This document shows positions 7,703-15,189 of a stretch of 64,000 bases of DNA, one piece after another; positions within the stretch are counted from its first letter, which is position 1, and every line of letters starts with the position of its first letter. Made by a program: the position numbers and the translations under genes. This DNA comes from Streptomyces sp. NRRL S-340. Lineage in GTDB: Bacteria > Actinomycetota > Actinomycetes > Streptomycetales > Streptomycetaceae. The stretch lies in the NCBI RefSeq assembly GCF_000720185.1, contig NZ_JOIY01000040.1, positions 8,618-72,617 on the forward strand, read 5' to 3'. The notes beneath the pieces were generated by a model, which saw only the letters and a program-made list of their open reading frames with translations, made no database searches and was not told where the DNA came from.

Positions 7703-8959
7703 ATGTCCGTCCCCGATCACGACCCCTTCGAAGGGCAGCTCGCCGACGTCCTGCGGGACACGGGCGCAAGGTTCGAGACCGACCGGGAGTCGCTCGCCGC
7801 ACGGGGCGAGACGCGCGGGCGGCGGCTCAGGTCGCGGCGCCGGGCCGCCGTCGCGGGCGGGGTCGCCGGGGTCGCCCTCGTCGGGCTGGGCGGTGCCCTG
7901 CTCCTGCCGGGCGGCCTCGGGGACGGCCCGCGGCAGCGGGAGGCGGCGGCCACCCACCCCTCCGCCCGCACCCACACGGACACCTCCGCCGCCTCCGTGT
8001 CCGCCGACGACTTCGTCCGCACCCTGAAGAAGCTGCTCCCCGCCGGCCGGTTCAGCGGCGAGCAGGGGCGCGGCACCGACACCCCGGTCGCCGGGAACAG
8101 CGTGGCCCCCTACGCCCAGGTCGTCTACGACGACGGGCGGGGCAAGGCCGCCGTCTCCGTCTCGCTGACCCGGCTGAAGCCCGGGACCGAGGAGGCCCGC
8201 CAGGACGCCCGGTGCCCCGACCGGGTGTTCATCGCCTACGACGCCTGCTCCGCCACGAAGCAGGCCGACGGCTCCTCGCTCGTGGTCCTCAAGGGGTACG
8301 AGTACCCGAACCGTCGCGGTGGCACCAAGCTGTGGACCGCCGACCTCGTCACGCCCCAGGGCGTGCACGTCGGCGTGCAGGAGTGGAACGCCGCCGCGGA
8401 GAAGGACGCGCCGGTCACCCGTGAGGAACCACCGCTCGGCAGTGAGGCGTTGACGAAGCTGGTCAGCGCGCGCGAGTGGCTCACCCTCGCCGCTTCCGTG
8501 CCCGTCGATCCCCGGACGAACGCCGCGCCGCCCGCCCGCGCCGGCTCGGTCTCGGCGACGCTCGCCCGCATGGTGCCGCCCGGCCTGAAGGTCGTCGCGA
8601 AGGGGTCGGCGGACCCGGGCTTCGGGTACGTGGTCGTCGACGACGGCCGGGGCCGGAGCATGGTCCAGGTCAACGTGCAGCCCGACATGCGCGACGTCGA
8701 GGACCAGTTGTTCGGCCCGGACGCCCGGACCCTGCCCGACGGCACCAAGGTCGCCGTGCACCGGCGGCCCGGGGAGAAGGGCATCGACGGGATCGTCATG
8801 TGGACCGTGGACACGATCCGTCCGGACGGCCGCCGCGTGGTGATCAGCGCCTTCAACGCCGGGACGCAGAACACGCCGGCCACCCGGGAGGCGCCGGCGC
8901 TCACCCTGAAGCAGCTGGAGCGCATCGCCACCGACCCGAAGTGGCTGACGCTCGGCTGA
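7703..8959 (+). CDS. membrane protein downstream of sigma factor, possible regulator
   Basis: 418 residues with one transmembrane helix near 48-72 (AAVAGGVAGVALVGLGGALLL). The short basic N-terminal cytoplasmic part leads to a large extracytoplasmic region holding two similar halves: AQVVYDDGRGKAAVSVSLTRL and YVVVDDGRGRSMVQVNVQP both appear. No catalytic motif is recognised. Topology and position behind a sigma factor resemble an anti-sigma or sigma-modulating protein, but no anti-sigma fold is evident in the ~45-residue cytoplasmic part. AGGAAG lies upstream of the ATG at 7703. Confidence 0.75.
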   Translation: MSVPDHDPFEGQLADVLRDTGARFETDRESLAARGETRGRRLRSRRRAAVAGGVAGVALVGLGGALLLPGGLGDGPRQREAAATHPSARTHTDTSAASVSADDFVRTLKKLLPAGRFSGEQGRGTDTPVAGNSVAPYAQVVYDDGRGKAAVSVSLTRLKPGTEEARQDARCPDRVFIAYDACSATKQADGSSLVVLKGYEYPNRRGGTKLWTADLVTPQGVHVGVQEWNAAAEKDAPVTREEPPLGSEALTKLVSAREWLTLAASVPVDPRTNAAPPARAGSVSATLARMVPPGLKVVAKGSADPGFGYVVVDDGRGRSMVQVNVQPDMRDVEDQLFGPDARTLPDGTKVAVHRRPGEKGIDGIVMWTVDTIRPDGRRVVISAFNAGTQNTPATREAPALTLKQLERIATDPKWLTLG

Positions 8960-9031
8960 GGCGGCGCCGAGGCCGCGCTGCGGGCGGGCCCCCGGCGGTC
9001 TGCCGGGAACCGCCCGCCGCTCAGCCGGCCG

Positions 9032-9637
9032 TCAGTCCTCGTCCGCCGGGCCGGCTGCCTCGGAGCCGTCCCGGGAGTCCGCCGCCCCGGCCTTCTCCGC
9101 CTCGCCGTCCTCGAAGTACGCGTCCAGCACCGCGTCCAGTTCCGTCTCCCACACGCTGAAGCGGGACCGGGCCGGGGCCTCGATCTCGATGGGGTACCAG
9201 CGGCGGTCGGGGGTGTGGACGACGACGGTGAACCGCTTGCCGAAACGCGCGGTCGCCGTCTCCACGGCACCGATCTCGTCCCAGCGGAACTCGCACTCCT
9301 GGTCGTCCAGGGCCAGGCGCACGCCCCGGTGGTCGGCGACGATGCGGGCACGGCGGTCGGCGGCCTCGAAGACCGGGCCGTCGGGGACCTCCTCCTCGGC
9401 GTCCCTCTCGTCGGCCTCGGCCCCGTCGGCGGGCTCCTCCCCGGCGGCGTCCGCGACCGGCGCCGCGGCCTCCGGGGCGGCCCCGTCCGCCACGGGCGTC
9501 GGCTCCGGCTCCTCCGCCGCCGCGTCCCGGGCGGACGAGGGCGAGGTGAGGCCGGGGACGAACGCCGGGTCGAATCCGGCGCCCTTCACGGGCTCGCTCT
9601 TCAGGGGCTGGCTGCTCGAACCTATGCGCTGCTCCAC
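9032..9637 (-). CDS. hypothetical acidic protein with conserved C-terminal domain
   Basis: 201 residues starting at GTG. The first ~95 residues are low-complexity Ala/Glu/Pro and probably disordered. Residues ~95-180 form an ordered region (ADHRGVRLALDDQECEFRWD, then RRWYPIEIEAP) that resembles PH-like or EF-hand-free beta domains seen in streptomycete hypotheticals. No transmembrane segment. It is convergent with the upstream membrane protein gene. CATACT sits 7 nt before the GTG, so the mRNA may be leaderless. Confidence 0.65.
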   Translation of the reverse strand: MEQRIGSSSQPLKSEPVKGAGFDPAFVPGLTSPSSARDAAAEEPEPTPVADGAAPEAAAPVADAAGEEPADGAEADERDAEEEVPDGPVFEAADRRARIVADHRGVRLALDDQECEFRWDEIGAVETATARFGKRFTVVVHTPDRRWYPIEIEAPARSRFSVWETELDAVLDAYFEDGEAEKAGAADSRDGSEAAGPADED

Positions 9638-9842
9638 AGCGGGCAGTATGGTCGACGATCCTGTGCCGGGGACAGCCAGCCCCTACTTCGTTATCAGACC
9701 CCTACAACTCGCGGTCCGCGGCGGGACGGACGGCCGTACGCCCGTCCGGCGCCCGCTCACCCGGACAGGCACCGCCCGCACGCACCGGCACCACCCGGAC
9801 GCACGGGCGCCGCTCAGTCCCCGGGCACCGCCCGGGCGCCGC

Positions 9843-11318
9843 TCACACGAACAGGCTCACCACCGCCGCCACCGCGAAGCCCGCGAGCGACAGCACGCTC
9901 TCCAGGACCGTCCAGGTCTTCAGCGTGTCCCGTTCGCTGATGCCGAAGTACTTCGCCACCATCCAGAAGCCGCCGTCGTTGACGTGCGAGGCGAAGATCG
10001 AACCGGCGGAGATCGCCATGATGACCAGCGCCACGAAGGCCTGGGAGTGGTGCCCCTCGGCCAGCAGCGGGGCGACGATGCCCGCCGTGGTCACGATGGC
10101 CACCGTCGCCGAGCCCTGCGCGACCCGCAGCACCACCGAGATCAGGTACGCCAGCACGATCACCGGCAGGCCCACGCCGTTGAACGTGTCCGAGAGCGCC
10201 TGGGCGACCCCGCTGGCCTTGAGGACGGCGCCGAAGACCCCGCCCGCGCCGACGACCAGCAGGATGTTGCCGACCGGCTTCAGCGAGGCGGTCGAGACGG
10301 TCTCCAGCGACTTGCGCGACCAGCCCCGGCGGATGCCCAGCAGGTAGTAGGCCAGCACCAGGGCGATGGTGAGCGCCACGAACGGGTGACCGAAGAACTC
10401 GATCACCGACCGTCCGGTGGACGGGTCGAGGGCGATGGAGGAGAAGGTGGCCGCGAGGATCAGGACCAGCGGGGTGCCGATGATGCCGAGGACCGCGCCG
10501 AGCGGGGCCGGTGTCTCCCGCGGCTCCACCCCGGAGGCCCGCTGCTCGGCCAGGACGGCCCGCTTGGCCTCCTCGGCCGCCTCGACCATGTCCTGCGGCA
10601 CCTCCACGAAGACGCGCTTGCCGATCCACGCGGAGTACGCCCAGGCGGCCAGCACCGCCGGGATGCCGCAGACGACGCCCATGAGGATGATCCAGCCGAG
10701 CTGCACGTGCAGCAGTCCGGCGGCGGCCACCGGGCCGGGGTGCGGCGGCAGGAAGGCGTGGGTCATGGACAGGCCCGCCAGCAGCGGCATGCAGTACAGG
10801 ACGACCGACTTGCCGCCCCGCTTGGCGGCGGCGTAGACGAGCGGCGCGAGGACGAAGATGCCGACGTCGAAGAAGACGGGGATGCCGAAGATCAGGCCGG
10901 TCAGGCCCATGGCGAGGGGGGCGCGTCTTTCGCCGAAGAGTCCCAGCAGGCGCGAGGCGAGGACTTCGGCTCCGCCGCTGACCTCCAGGATCGCGCCGAG
11001 CATGGTGCCCAGGCCGATGATGACGGCGACGTGGCCGAGGATGCCGCCCATCCCGGACTCGATGGTGGAGACGGCGTCCGAGCGCTGGACGGTGCCGAAG
11101 AGTTCGGTGACCGACAGGCCGGCCAGCAGGCCGACGGCTATGGAGACGGCCAGCAGCGCGACGAACGGCTGGAGCCGCGCCTTGATGATCAGGAACAGCA
11201 GCAGCGCGATGCCGATCCCGGCCACCAGCAGCAGGCCGGTGGTGCCGTCGACGAGGAGGAGCAGGCCGCCGGTGTGCGGGGGTGTCTGCGGGGCTGCCGC
11301 GGCGAGCGGGTGGGACAT
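9843..11318 (-). CDS. GntP-family gluconate/sugar-acid permease
   Basis: Inner-membrane H+ symporter of the GntP family, 491 residues with 12 or more hydrophobic segments. Family signatures include PLAMGLTGLIFGIPVFFDVG and HAFLPPHPGPVAAA, and VNDGGFW lies near the C-terminus. The ATG at 11318 (MSHPLAAAA) is preferred over the longer frame because AGAGGA precedes it. It lies 117 nt after ridA on the same strand and completes the kinase-iclR-ridA-permease gene set, so its substrate is probably the sugar acid or hydroxy-amino acid handled by that operon. Confidence 0.9.
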   Translation of the reverse strand: MSHPLAAAAPQTPPHTGGLLLLVDGTTGLLLVAGIGIALLLFLIIKARLQPFVALLAVSIAVGLLAGLSVTELFGTVQRSDAVSTIESGMGGILGHVAVIIGLGTMLGAILEVSGGAEVLASRLLGLFGERRAPLAMGLTGLIFGIPVFFDVGIFVLAPLVYAAAKRGGKSVVLYCMPLLAGLSMTHAFLPPHPGPVAAAGLLHVQLGWIILMGVVCGIPAVLAAWAYSAWIGKRVFVEVPQDMVEAAEEAKRAVLAEQRASGVEPRETPAPLGAVLGIIGTPLVLILAATFSSIALDPSTGRSVIEFFGHPFVALTIALVLAYYLLGIRRGWSRKSLETVSTASLKPVGNILLVVGAGGVFGAVLKASGVAQALSDTFNGVGLPVIVLAYLISVVLRVAQGSATVAIVTTAGIVAPLLAEGHHSQAFVALVIMAISAGSIFASHVNDGGFWMVAKYFGISERDTLKTWTVLESVLSLAGFAVAAVVSLFV

Positions 11319-11435
11319 ACGGGGGTCCTCTGCGTAAGTACATACAGCTTTCGGGCAGGGAGGAGCGCGGCGCGGCACCCGAAGGGACGGGCGCCGCGCC
11401 GTGCGGGGACGTGCGGTGGTGCGAGGGGGGAGGCG

Positions 11436-11846
11436 TCAGCCGAGGACGGCGAGCGCGTCGATCTCGATGAGGAGTCCCGCGGGCAGACCGACGTAGACCG
11501 TGGTGCGGGCGGCGGGCGGCTGGGTGAGGCCCTGCTCCTCGAAGTAGGCGTTGTAGATCTCGTTCATCTCGGCGAAGTGGTCCACGTCGGTGAGGTAGAC
11601 GCGGATCATCATCACGTCGTCCCAGCTCGCGCCGCCCTCTTCCAGGATCGCCTTGACGTTGGCGAGGGTCTGCAGGGTCTGCTCGCGCAGGGTGGGACCG
11701 GCGGGCGTGGGGGCCTTGCCCTCCTCGTGGGGCAGGAAGCCGACCTGGCCGGCGACCTGGAGGATGTTGCCCTTCCTCACACCGTGGGAGAACTTGGCGG
11801 GCGGCACGGTGTGGGTCTTCGGGGTGAGCGCGGTCTTCTCGGTCAT
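11436..11846 (-). CDS. ridA: RidA/YjgF family enamine/imine deaminase
   Basis: 136 residues, the usual RidA length. The family core SWDDVMMIRVYLTDVDHF holds the conserved Arg that binds the substrate carboxylate, and the C-terminus has the LIEIDALAV signature. RidA hydrolyses reactive enamines such as 2-aminoacrylate released by PLP dehydratases, which fits the PLP deaminase encoded across the divergent promoter. The start overlaps the iclR stop (ATGA at 11843-11846). Confidence 0.9.
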   Translation of the reverse strand: MTEKTALTPKTHTVPPAKFSHGVRKGNILQVAGQVGFLPHEEGKAPTPAGPTLREQTLQTLANVKAILEEGGASWDDVMMIRVYLTDVDHFAEMNEIYNAYFEEQGLTQPPAARTTVYVGLPAGLLIEIDALAVLG

Positions 11847-12628
11847 GCGGTGTCCCTGTCCGGTGTGGTTGCGGGGGTGGGTACGGGAGTTCTCCCGGAG
11901 TACTCGCCGCTGATGGCGTCCGCGGTGCGGCGCACCAGCGGGAGCAGGGTGAGGAGTTCGTCGGCGGTGACGACGACGTTCGGCGCGGAGACCGACATCG
12001 CGGCGACCACCCGGCCGTCGGCGCCGCGGATGGGGGCGGCGACGCAGTTGATGGATTCCTCGTGGCCGCCGAGGTCGGTGGCCCAGCCCTGTTCGCGCAC
12101 CGTCGCCAGCTCCTTCAGGAAGGCGGCGGCGCTGGGGGTGGAACGGGCCGTGTACAGGGGGTAGTCGAGCTTGTCGGCGATCGCGCGCCGTTCGGGCTCG
12201 GGCAGGTCGGCCAGCAGGAGTTTGGCCACCGCGGCGACGGTGATCGCGACGGGCTTGCCGATCCGGGAGTACATGCGCACCGGGTAGCGGCTGTCGACCT
12301 TGTCGATGTACAGCACCTCGTTCTCCTCGTAGACGGCGAGGTGCACGGTGTGGCCGCAGGTCTCGTTGAGGCGCAGCAGGTGGGGGTGGGCGATCTCGCG
12401 GATGTCGAGGTTCTCCACCGCCTCCTGCGCGAGGGCGAACAGGCGCGCGCCGAGCCGGTAGCGCTGGTCGGACTGGCGGTAGACCAGGCCGTGTTCGTGC
12501 AGGGTGCGCAGCAGCCTGAGCGCGGTGGACTTGTGGACGCCGAGGCGGTCGGCGACCTGTCCCAGGTCGGCGGGGCCCTCGGCGAGCAGCGGCAGGATGC
12601 TCAGTGCGCGGTCGACGGTCTGGCTCAT
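11843..12628 (-). CDS. IclR-family transcriptional regulator
   Basis: 261 residues. An N-terminal winged helix-turn-helix (ADLGQVADRLGVHKSTALRLLRTL) is followed by the IclR effector domain, including HLAVYEENEVLYIDKVDS and the GGHEESINCVAAPIRG signature. ATGA overlaps tie it to the kinase upstream and ridA downstream, so it is autoregulated with the operon it most likely controls. The probable operator is the palindrome at 13773-13791 between the divergent units. Confidence 0.92.
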   Translation of the reverse strand: MSQTVDRALSILPLLAEGPADLGQVADRLGVHKSTALRLLRTLHEHGLVYRQSDQRYRLGARLFALAQEAVENLDIREIAHPHLLRLNETCGHTVHLAVYEENEVLYIDKVDSRYPVRMYSRIGKPVAITVAAVAKLLLADLPEPERRAIADKLDYPLYTARSTPSAAAFLKELATVREQGWATDLGGHEESINCVAAPIRGADGRVVAAMSVSAPNVVVTADELLTLLPLVRRTADAISGEYSGRTPVPTPATTPDRDTA

Positions 12629-13671
12629 GGCGTACGTACCTCCTTCTCGGCCCCTTCAGCGGTGCGCGTCCAGCCGGGGCCGAGTCGAAGTCTCCCCCAC
12701 GCGGCCTCGTCCAGGGCGGCCAGCCGGTCGGCGTGGTCGCGGGCGGCGGGGACGGCGAGGTCGCCGGGGACGGTGAGGGCGGCGGCGGCCATGAGGTGGC
12801 CGTGCCGGAGGCGGTCGCGCACGGGCAGGCCGCGCAGGGTGGCGGAGAGGAATCCGGCGGCGAAGGCGTCCCCGGCGCCGACGGGCGCGACGACGTCGAC
12901 GCGCAGGGCGGGGACGGAGGTGCTGCCGCCGGGGTGGAAGACGGTGGCCCCTTCGGCGCCCTGTTTGACGACGAGGACCGCCGGTTCGGGCAGCAGGGAG
13001 CGGATGGCGCCGGGCCCGCCGGTGGTGCCCCAGGCGGCCTCGGCCTCGTCCTCGCCGACGAAGACGAGGTCGGCGCCGCGGGCCAGGTCCAGCAGCACGC
13101 GCGGCCCCTGCGCGTCCCGCCACAGGCCGGGCCGGAAGTTGACGTCGAAGGAGACCAGGGGGCGGCCGGGGCGGGGGGCGGTCAGCTCGCGCAGCAGGCC
13201 GAGGCAGTCGGCGGACAGGGCGGCCGTGATGCCGGACAGGTGCAGGACGCGGCAGGCGCGCAGGGCCGCCGTCTCCACGGTGCCGGCGGCCATCGCGGAG
13301 GCCGCCGAGCCGGCCCGGTAGTAGGCCACCTCGTGGGCGTCGGTGGCCCGGTCGCCCGCGGTGCGGAAGTAGATCCCGGTGGGGCGGTCGGGGTCGCGTG
13401 CCACCGAGGTCACGTCGACGCCGTACGCCCCGATCGTCTCGACCAGGTGGTCCCCGAAGCCGTCGGCGCCGACCCGGCTCACCCAGCGGGCGGAGTGTCC
13501 GGCGGCGGCGAGCATGCAGACCACGTTGGACTCGGCGCCGCCGATGGCGCGGGTGAAGGAGGGGACGTCGGCGAGGCGGCCGGGGCGGGAGGGCAGGAAG
13601 GTGACCATGGACTCGCCGAGCGCGACGACGTCCACGTCGTCGGTGCCATTGCGGGGTCCGGTGGCGGTCAC
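12625..13671 (-). CDS. PfkB-family sugar kinase, 2-keto-3-deoxygluconate kinase-like
   Basis: 348 residues of the ribokinase/PfkB fold. ALGESMVTFLP opens the protein, GGAESNVVCMLAAAGH is the N-terminal family signature, and DVVAPVGAGDAFAAGFL is the C-terminal signature with the catalytic Asp. Closest recognisable type is KDG kinase, which makes KDPG. GTG at 13671 is chosen because GGAG lies 11 nt upstream; the longer frame crosses the operator. First gene of the leftward operon, coupled to iclR by ATGA. Confidence 0.87.
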   Translation of the reverse strand: MTATGPRNGTDDVDVVALGESMVTFLPSRPGRLADVPSFTRAIGGAESNVVCMLAAAGHSARWVSRVGADGFGDHLVETIGAYGVDVTSVARDPDRPTGIYFRTAGDRATDAHEVAYYRAGSAASAMAAGTVETAALRACRVLHLSGITAALSADCLGLLRELTAPRPGRPLVSFDVNFRPGLWRDAQGPRVLLDLARGADLVFVGEDEAEAAWGTTGGPGAIRSLLPEPAVLVVKQGAEGATVFHPGGSTSVPALRVDVVAPVGAGDAFAAGFLSATLRGLPVRDRLRHGHLMAAAALTVPGDLAVPAARDHADRLAALDEAAWGRLRLGPGWTRTAEGAEKEVRTP

Positions 13672-13738
13672 GATGCTCGTAGCTCCTCGGTGCGGGGGTG
13701 CGGGGCGCGGGGCGTTTCGTTGACCTCGCGTGGCCGAG

Positions 13739-13768
13739 ATGTTAGACAGCATCAAGCGGTCCGTGCAA
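13739..13768 (-). promoter_or_regulatory. promoter of the kinase-iclR-ridA-gntP operon
   Basis: Read leftward, TTGCAC (13768-13763) and TAACAT (13744-13739) are 18 nt apart. The -35 box overlaps the left edge of the IclR-type palindromes. Confidence 0.55.
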
Positions 13769-13791
13769 TGCACGTTGCATATTTTGCAACG
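13764..13791. promoter_or_regulatory. IclR-type operator, overlapping TGCAA/TTGCA palindromes
   Basis: CGTTGCA-TATTT-TGCAACG (13773-13791) is a 19-bp palindrome with 7-bp arms. A second element TGCAA-N6-TTGCA (13764-13779) shares its left arm. TTGCA-type half sites are characteristic of IclR operators, and the site lies between the divergent operon that encodes an IclR protein and its target genes. Confidence 0.75.
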
Positions 13792-13810
13792 CATCTGATC
13801 AGGAGGGTCC

Positions 13811-15082
13811 ATGGACACCGAGGCGCTCGCACGCCTGGCCGAGGAACGGGTCGACCACCGGTTCAAGGGGCTCCCGCCGGACGCGGACGGCCTGACCGTC
13901 GGCGAGCTGACGGCCGAGCGCCGCAACCTGTTCACCGGCGGCTTCACCACGCCCGTGCTCGCGCTGTCCGCCGAGCGCCTGGAGCACAACCTGAAGCTGA
14001 TGGAGACCTACGCGGCCCGGCACGGCCTCGCCTTCGCCCCGCACGGCAAGACGTCCATGGCGCCGCGGCTCTTCCAGCGGCAGCTCGAGCACGGCGCGTG
14101 GGGCGTCACCCTCGCCGTACCGCACCAGGTGCGGGTGGCCCGCGCCTTCGGGTTCCGGCGGATCTTCCTGGCCAACGAGCTGGTGGACCCGGCCGCGCTG
14201 CGCTGGAGTGCCGCCGAACTCGCCGCCGACCCGTCCTTCCGCCTCGTCTGCTACGTCGACTCCGTGCGCGGGGTCGAGCTGATGGACGCGGTGCTGCGCG
14301 AGGCCGGCGCCGGGCGTCCGCTCGACGTGGTGGTCGAGCTGGGCGCGGGCGAGGGCGCGCGCACCGGGGCGCGTACCGCGGCGGAGTGCGCGGCGGTCGC
14401 CGACGCGGTCGCCGCCACGGACACCCTGCGCCTGGCCGGGGTCGCCGGATACGAGGGCGAGGTGCCGCGCGCCGACCCGGAGCGGGTGCGGGCGTGGCTG
14501 CGCCGGCTCGTCGGCCTCGCCGTGGAGTTCGACGAGGCGGGCCGCTTCGCGGGGACGGAGGAGATCGTGGTGAGCGCGGGCGGCAGCGCCTGGTTCGACG
14601 CGGTCGCCGATGTGTTCGCCGAGATCCCCGGGCTGTCCCGGCCGGTGCTGAAGCTGCTGCGCTCGGGCGCCTACGTCTCGCACGACGACGGCCACTACCG
14701 CGAGATCACCCCGTTCAACCGGGTCCCGCAGGAGGGCGCCCTGGAGCCCGCCTTCCGCCTGTGGGCGCAGGTCGTCTCCCGGCCCGACGGCGGGCAGGCC
14801 TTCGCCAACGCGGGCAAGCGGGACGCGGCCCACGACCTGGACCTGCCGCTCGCCCAGGTGGTCCGGCGCGAGGGCGCCGAGCGCCCGGCGGCCGGCATCA
14901 CCGTGACCGGCCTGTCCGACCAGCACACCTGGCTGGGCACGGACCCGGAGGCGGACCTCGCGGTCGGCGACTGGATCGGCCTGGGCCTGTCCCACCCGTG
15001 CACGTCCTTCGACAAGTGGCAGCTGATCCCGGTGGCCGAGGCGGACGGCACGGTCGTCGACTACATCCGTACGTTCTTCTAG
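13811..15082 (+). CDS. PLP deaminase/dehydratase, D-serine dehydratase-like fold
   Basis: 423 residues, alanine-racemase-like barrel of the D-serine dehydratase/D-threonine aldolase group. The PLP lysine is Lys80 in PHGKTS. Zn ligands His372 (SDQH) and Cys397 (SHPC) are present as in eukaryote-type D-serine dehydratase. The reaction should be alpha,beta-elimination of ammonia from a D-configured hydroxy-amino acid. D-serine or D-threonine are generic candidates, but the adjacent KDG kinase, GntP and deacylase make D-glucosaminate (product KDG) attractive. AGGAGG lies 5 nt before the ATG at 13811. Divergent from the IclR operon. Confidence 0.85.
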   Translation: MDTEALARLAEERVDHRFKGLPPDADGLTVGELTAERRNLFTGGFTTPVLALSAERLEHNLKLMETYAARHGLAFAPHGKTSMAPRLFQRQLEHGAWGVTLAVPHQVRVARAFGFRRIFLANELVDPAALRWSAAELAADPSFRLVCYVDSVRGVELMDAVLREAGAGRPLDVVVELGAGEGARTGARTAAECAAVADAVAATDTLRLAGVAGYEGEVPRADPERVRAWLRRLVGLAVEFDEAGRFAGTEEIVVSAGGSAWFDAVADVFAEIPGLSRPVLKLLRSGAYVSHDDGHYREITPFNRVPQEGALEPAFRLWAQVVSRPDGGQAFANAGKRDAAHDLDLPLAQVVRREGAERPAAGITVTGLSDQHTWLGTDPEADLAVGDWIGLGLSHPCTSFDKWQLIPVAEADGTVVDYIRTFF

Positions 15083-15189
15083 GCGCTGCCGTCACCTTCC
15101 CGTCGTCCGCCCGCGGGGCGGACGGGAATGCGACGACAGGGTCTGGAGGCCAGGCCAGGACTCCGAGGAGTCAGGAAAGGGAGCCACCC

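Noticed and set aside
9189..12164. 991-residue plus-strand reading frame
   Set aside because: Antisense shadow of the gntP, ridA and iclR genes in high-GC DNA; composition is His/Gln/Arg repeats with no domain.
12604..15189. Upstream 862 codons of the frame that becomes the deacylase
   Set aside because: Runs antisense to the PfkB gene and out of frame through the PLP deaminase; the deacylase N-terminus and ribosome site are at 15190.
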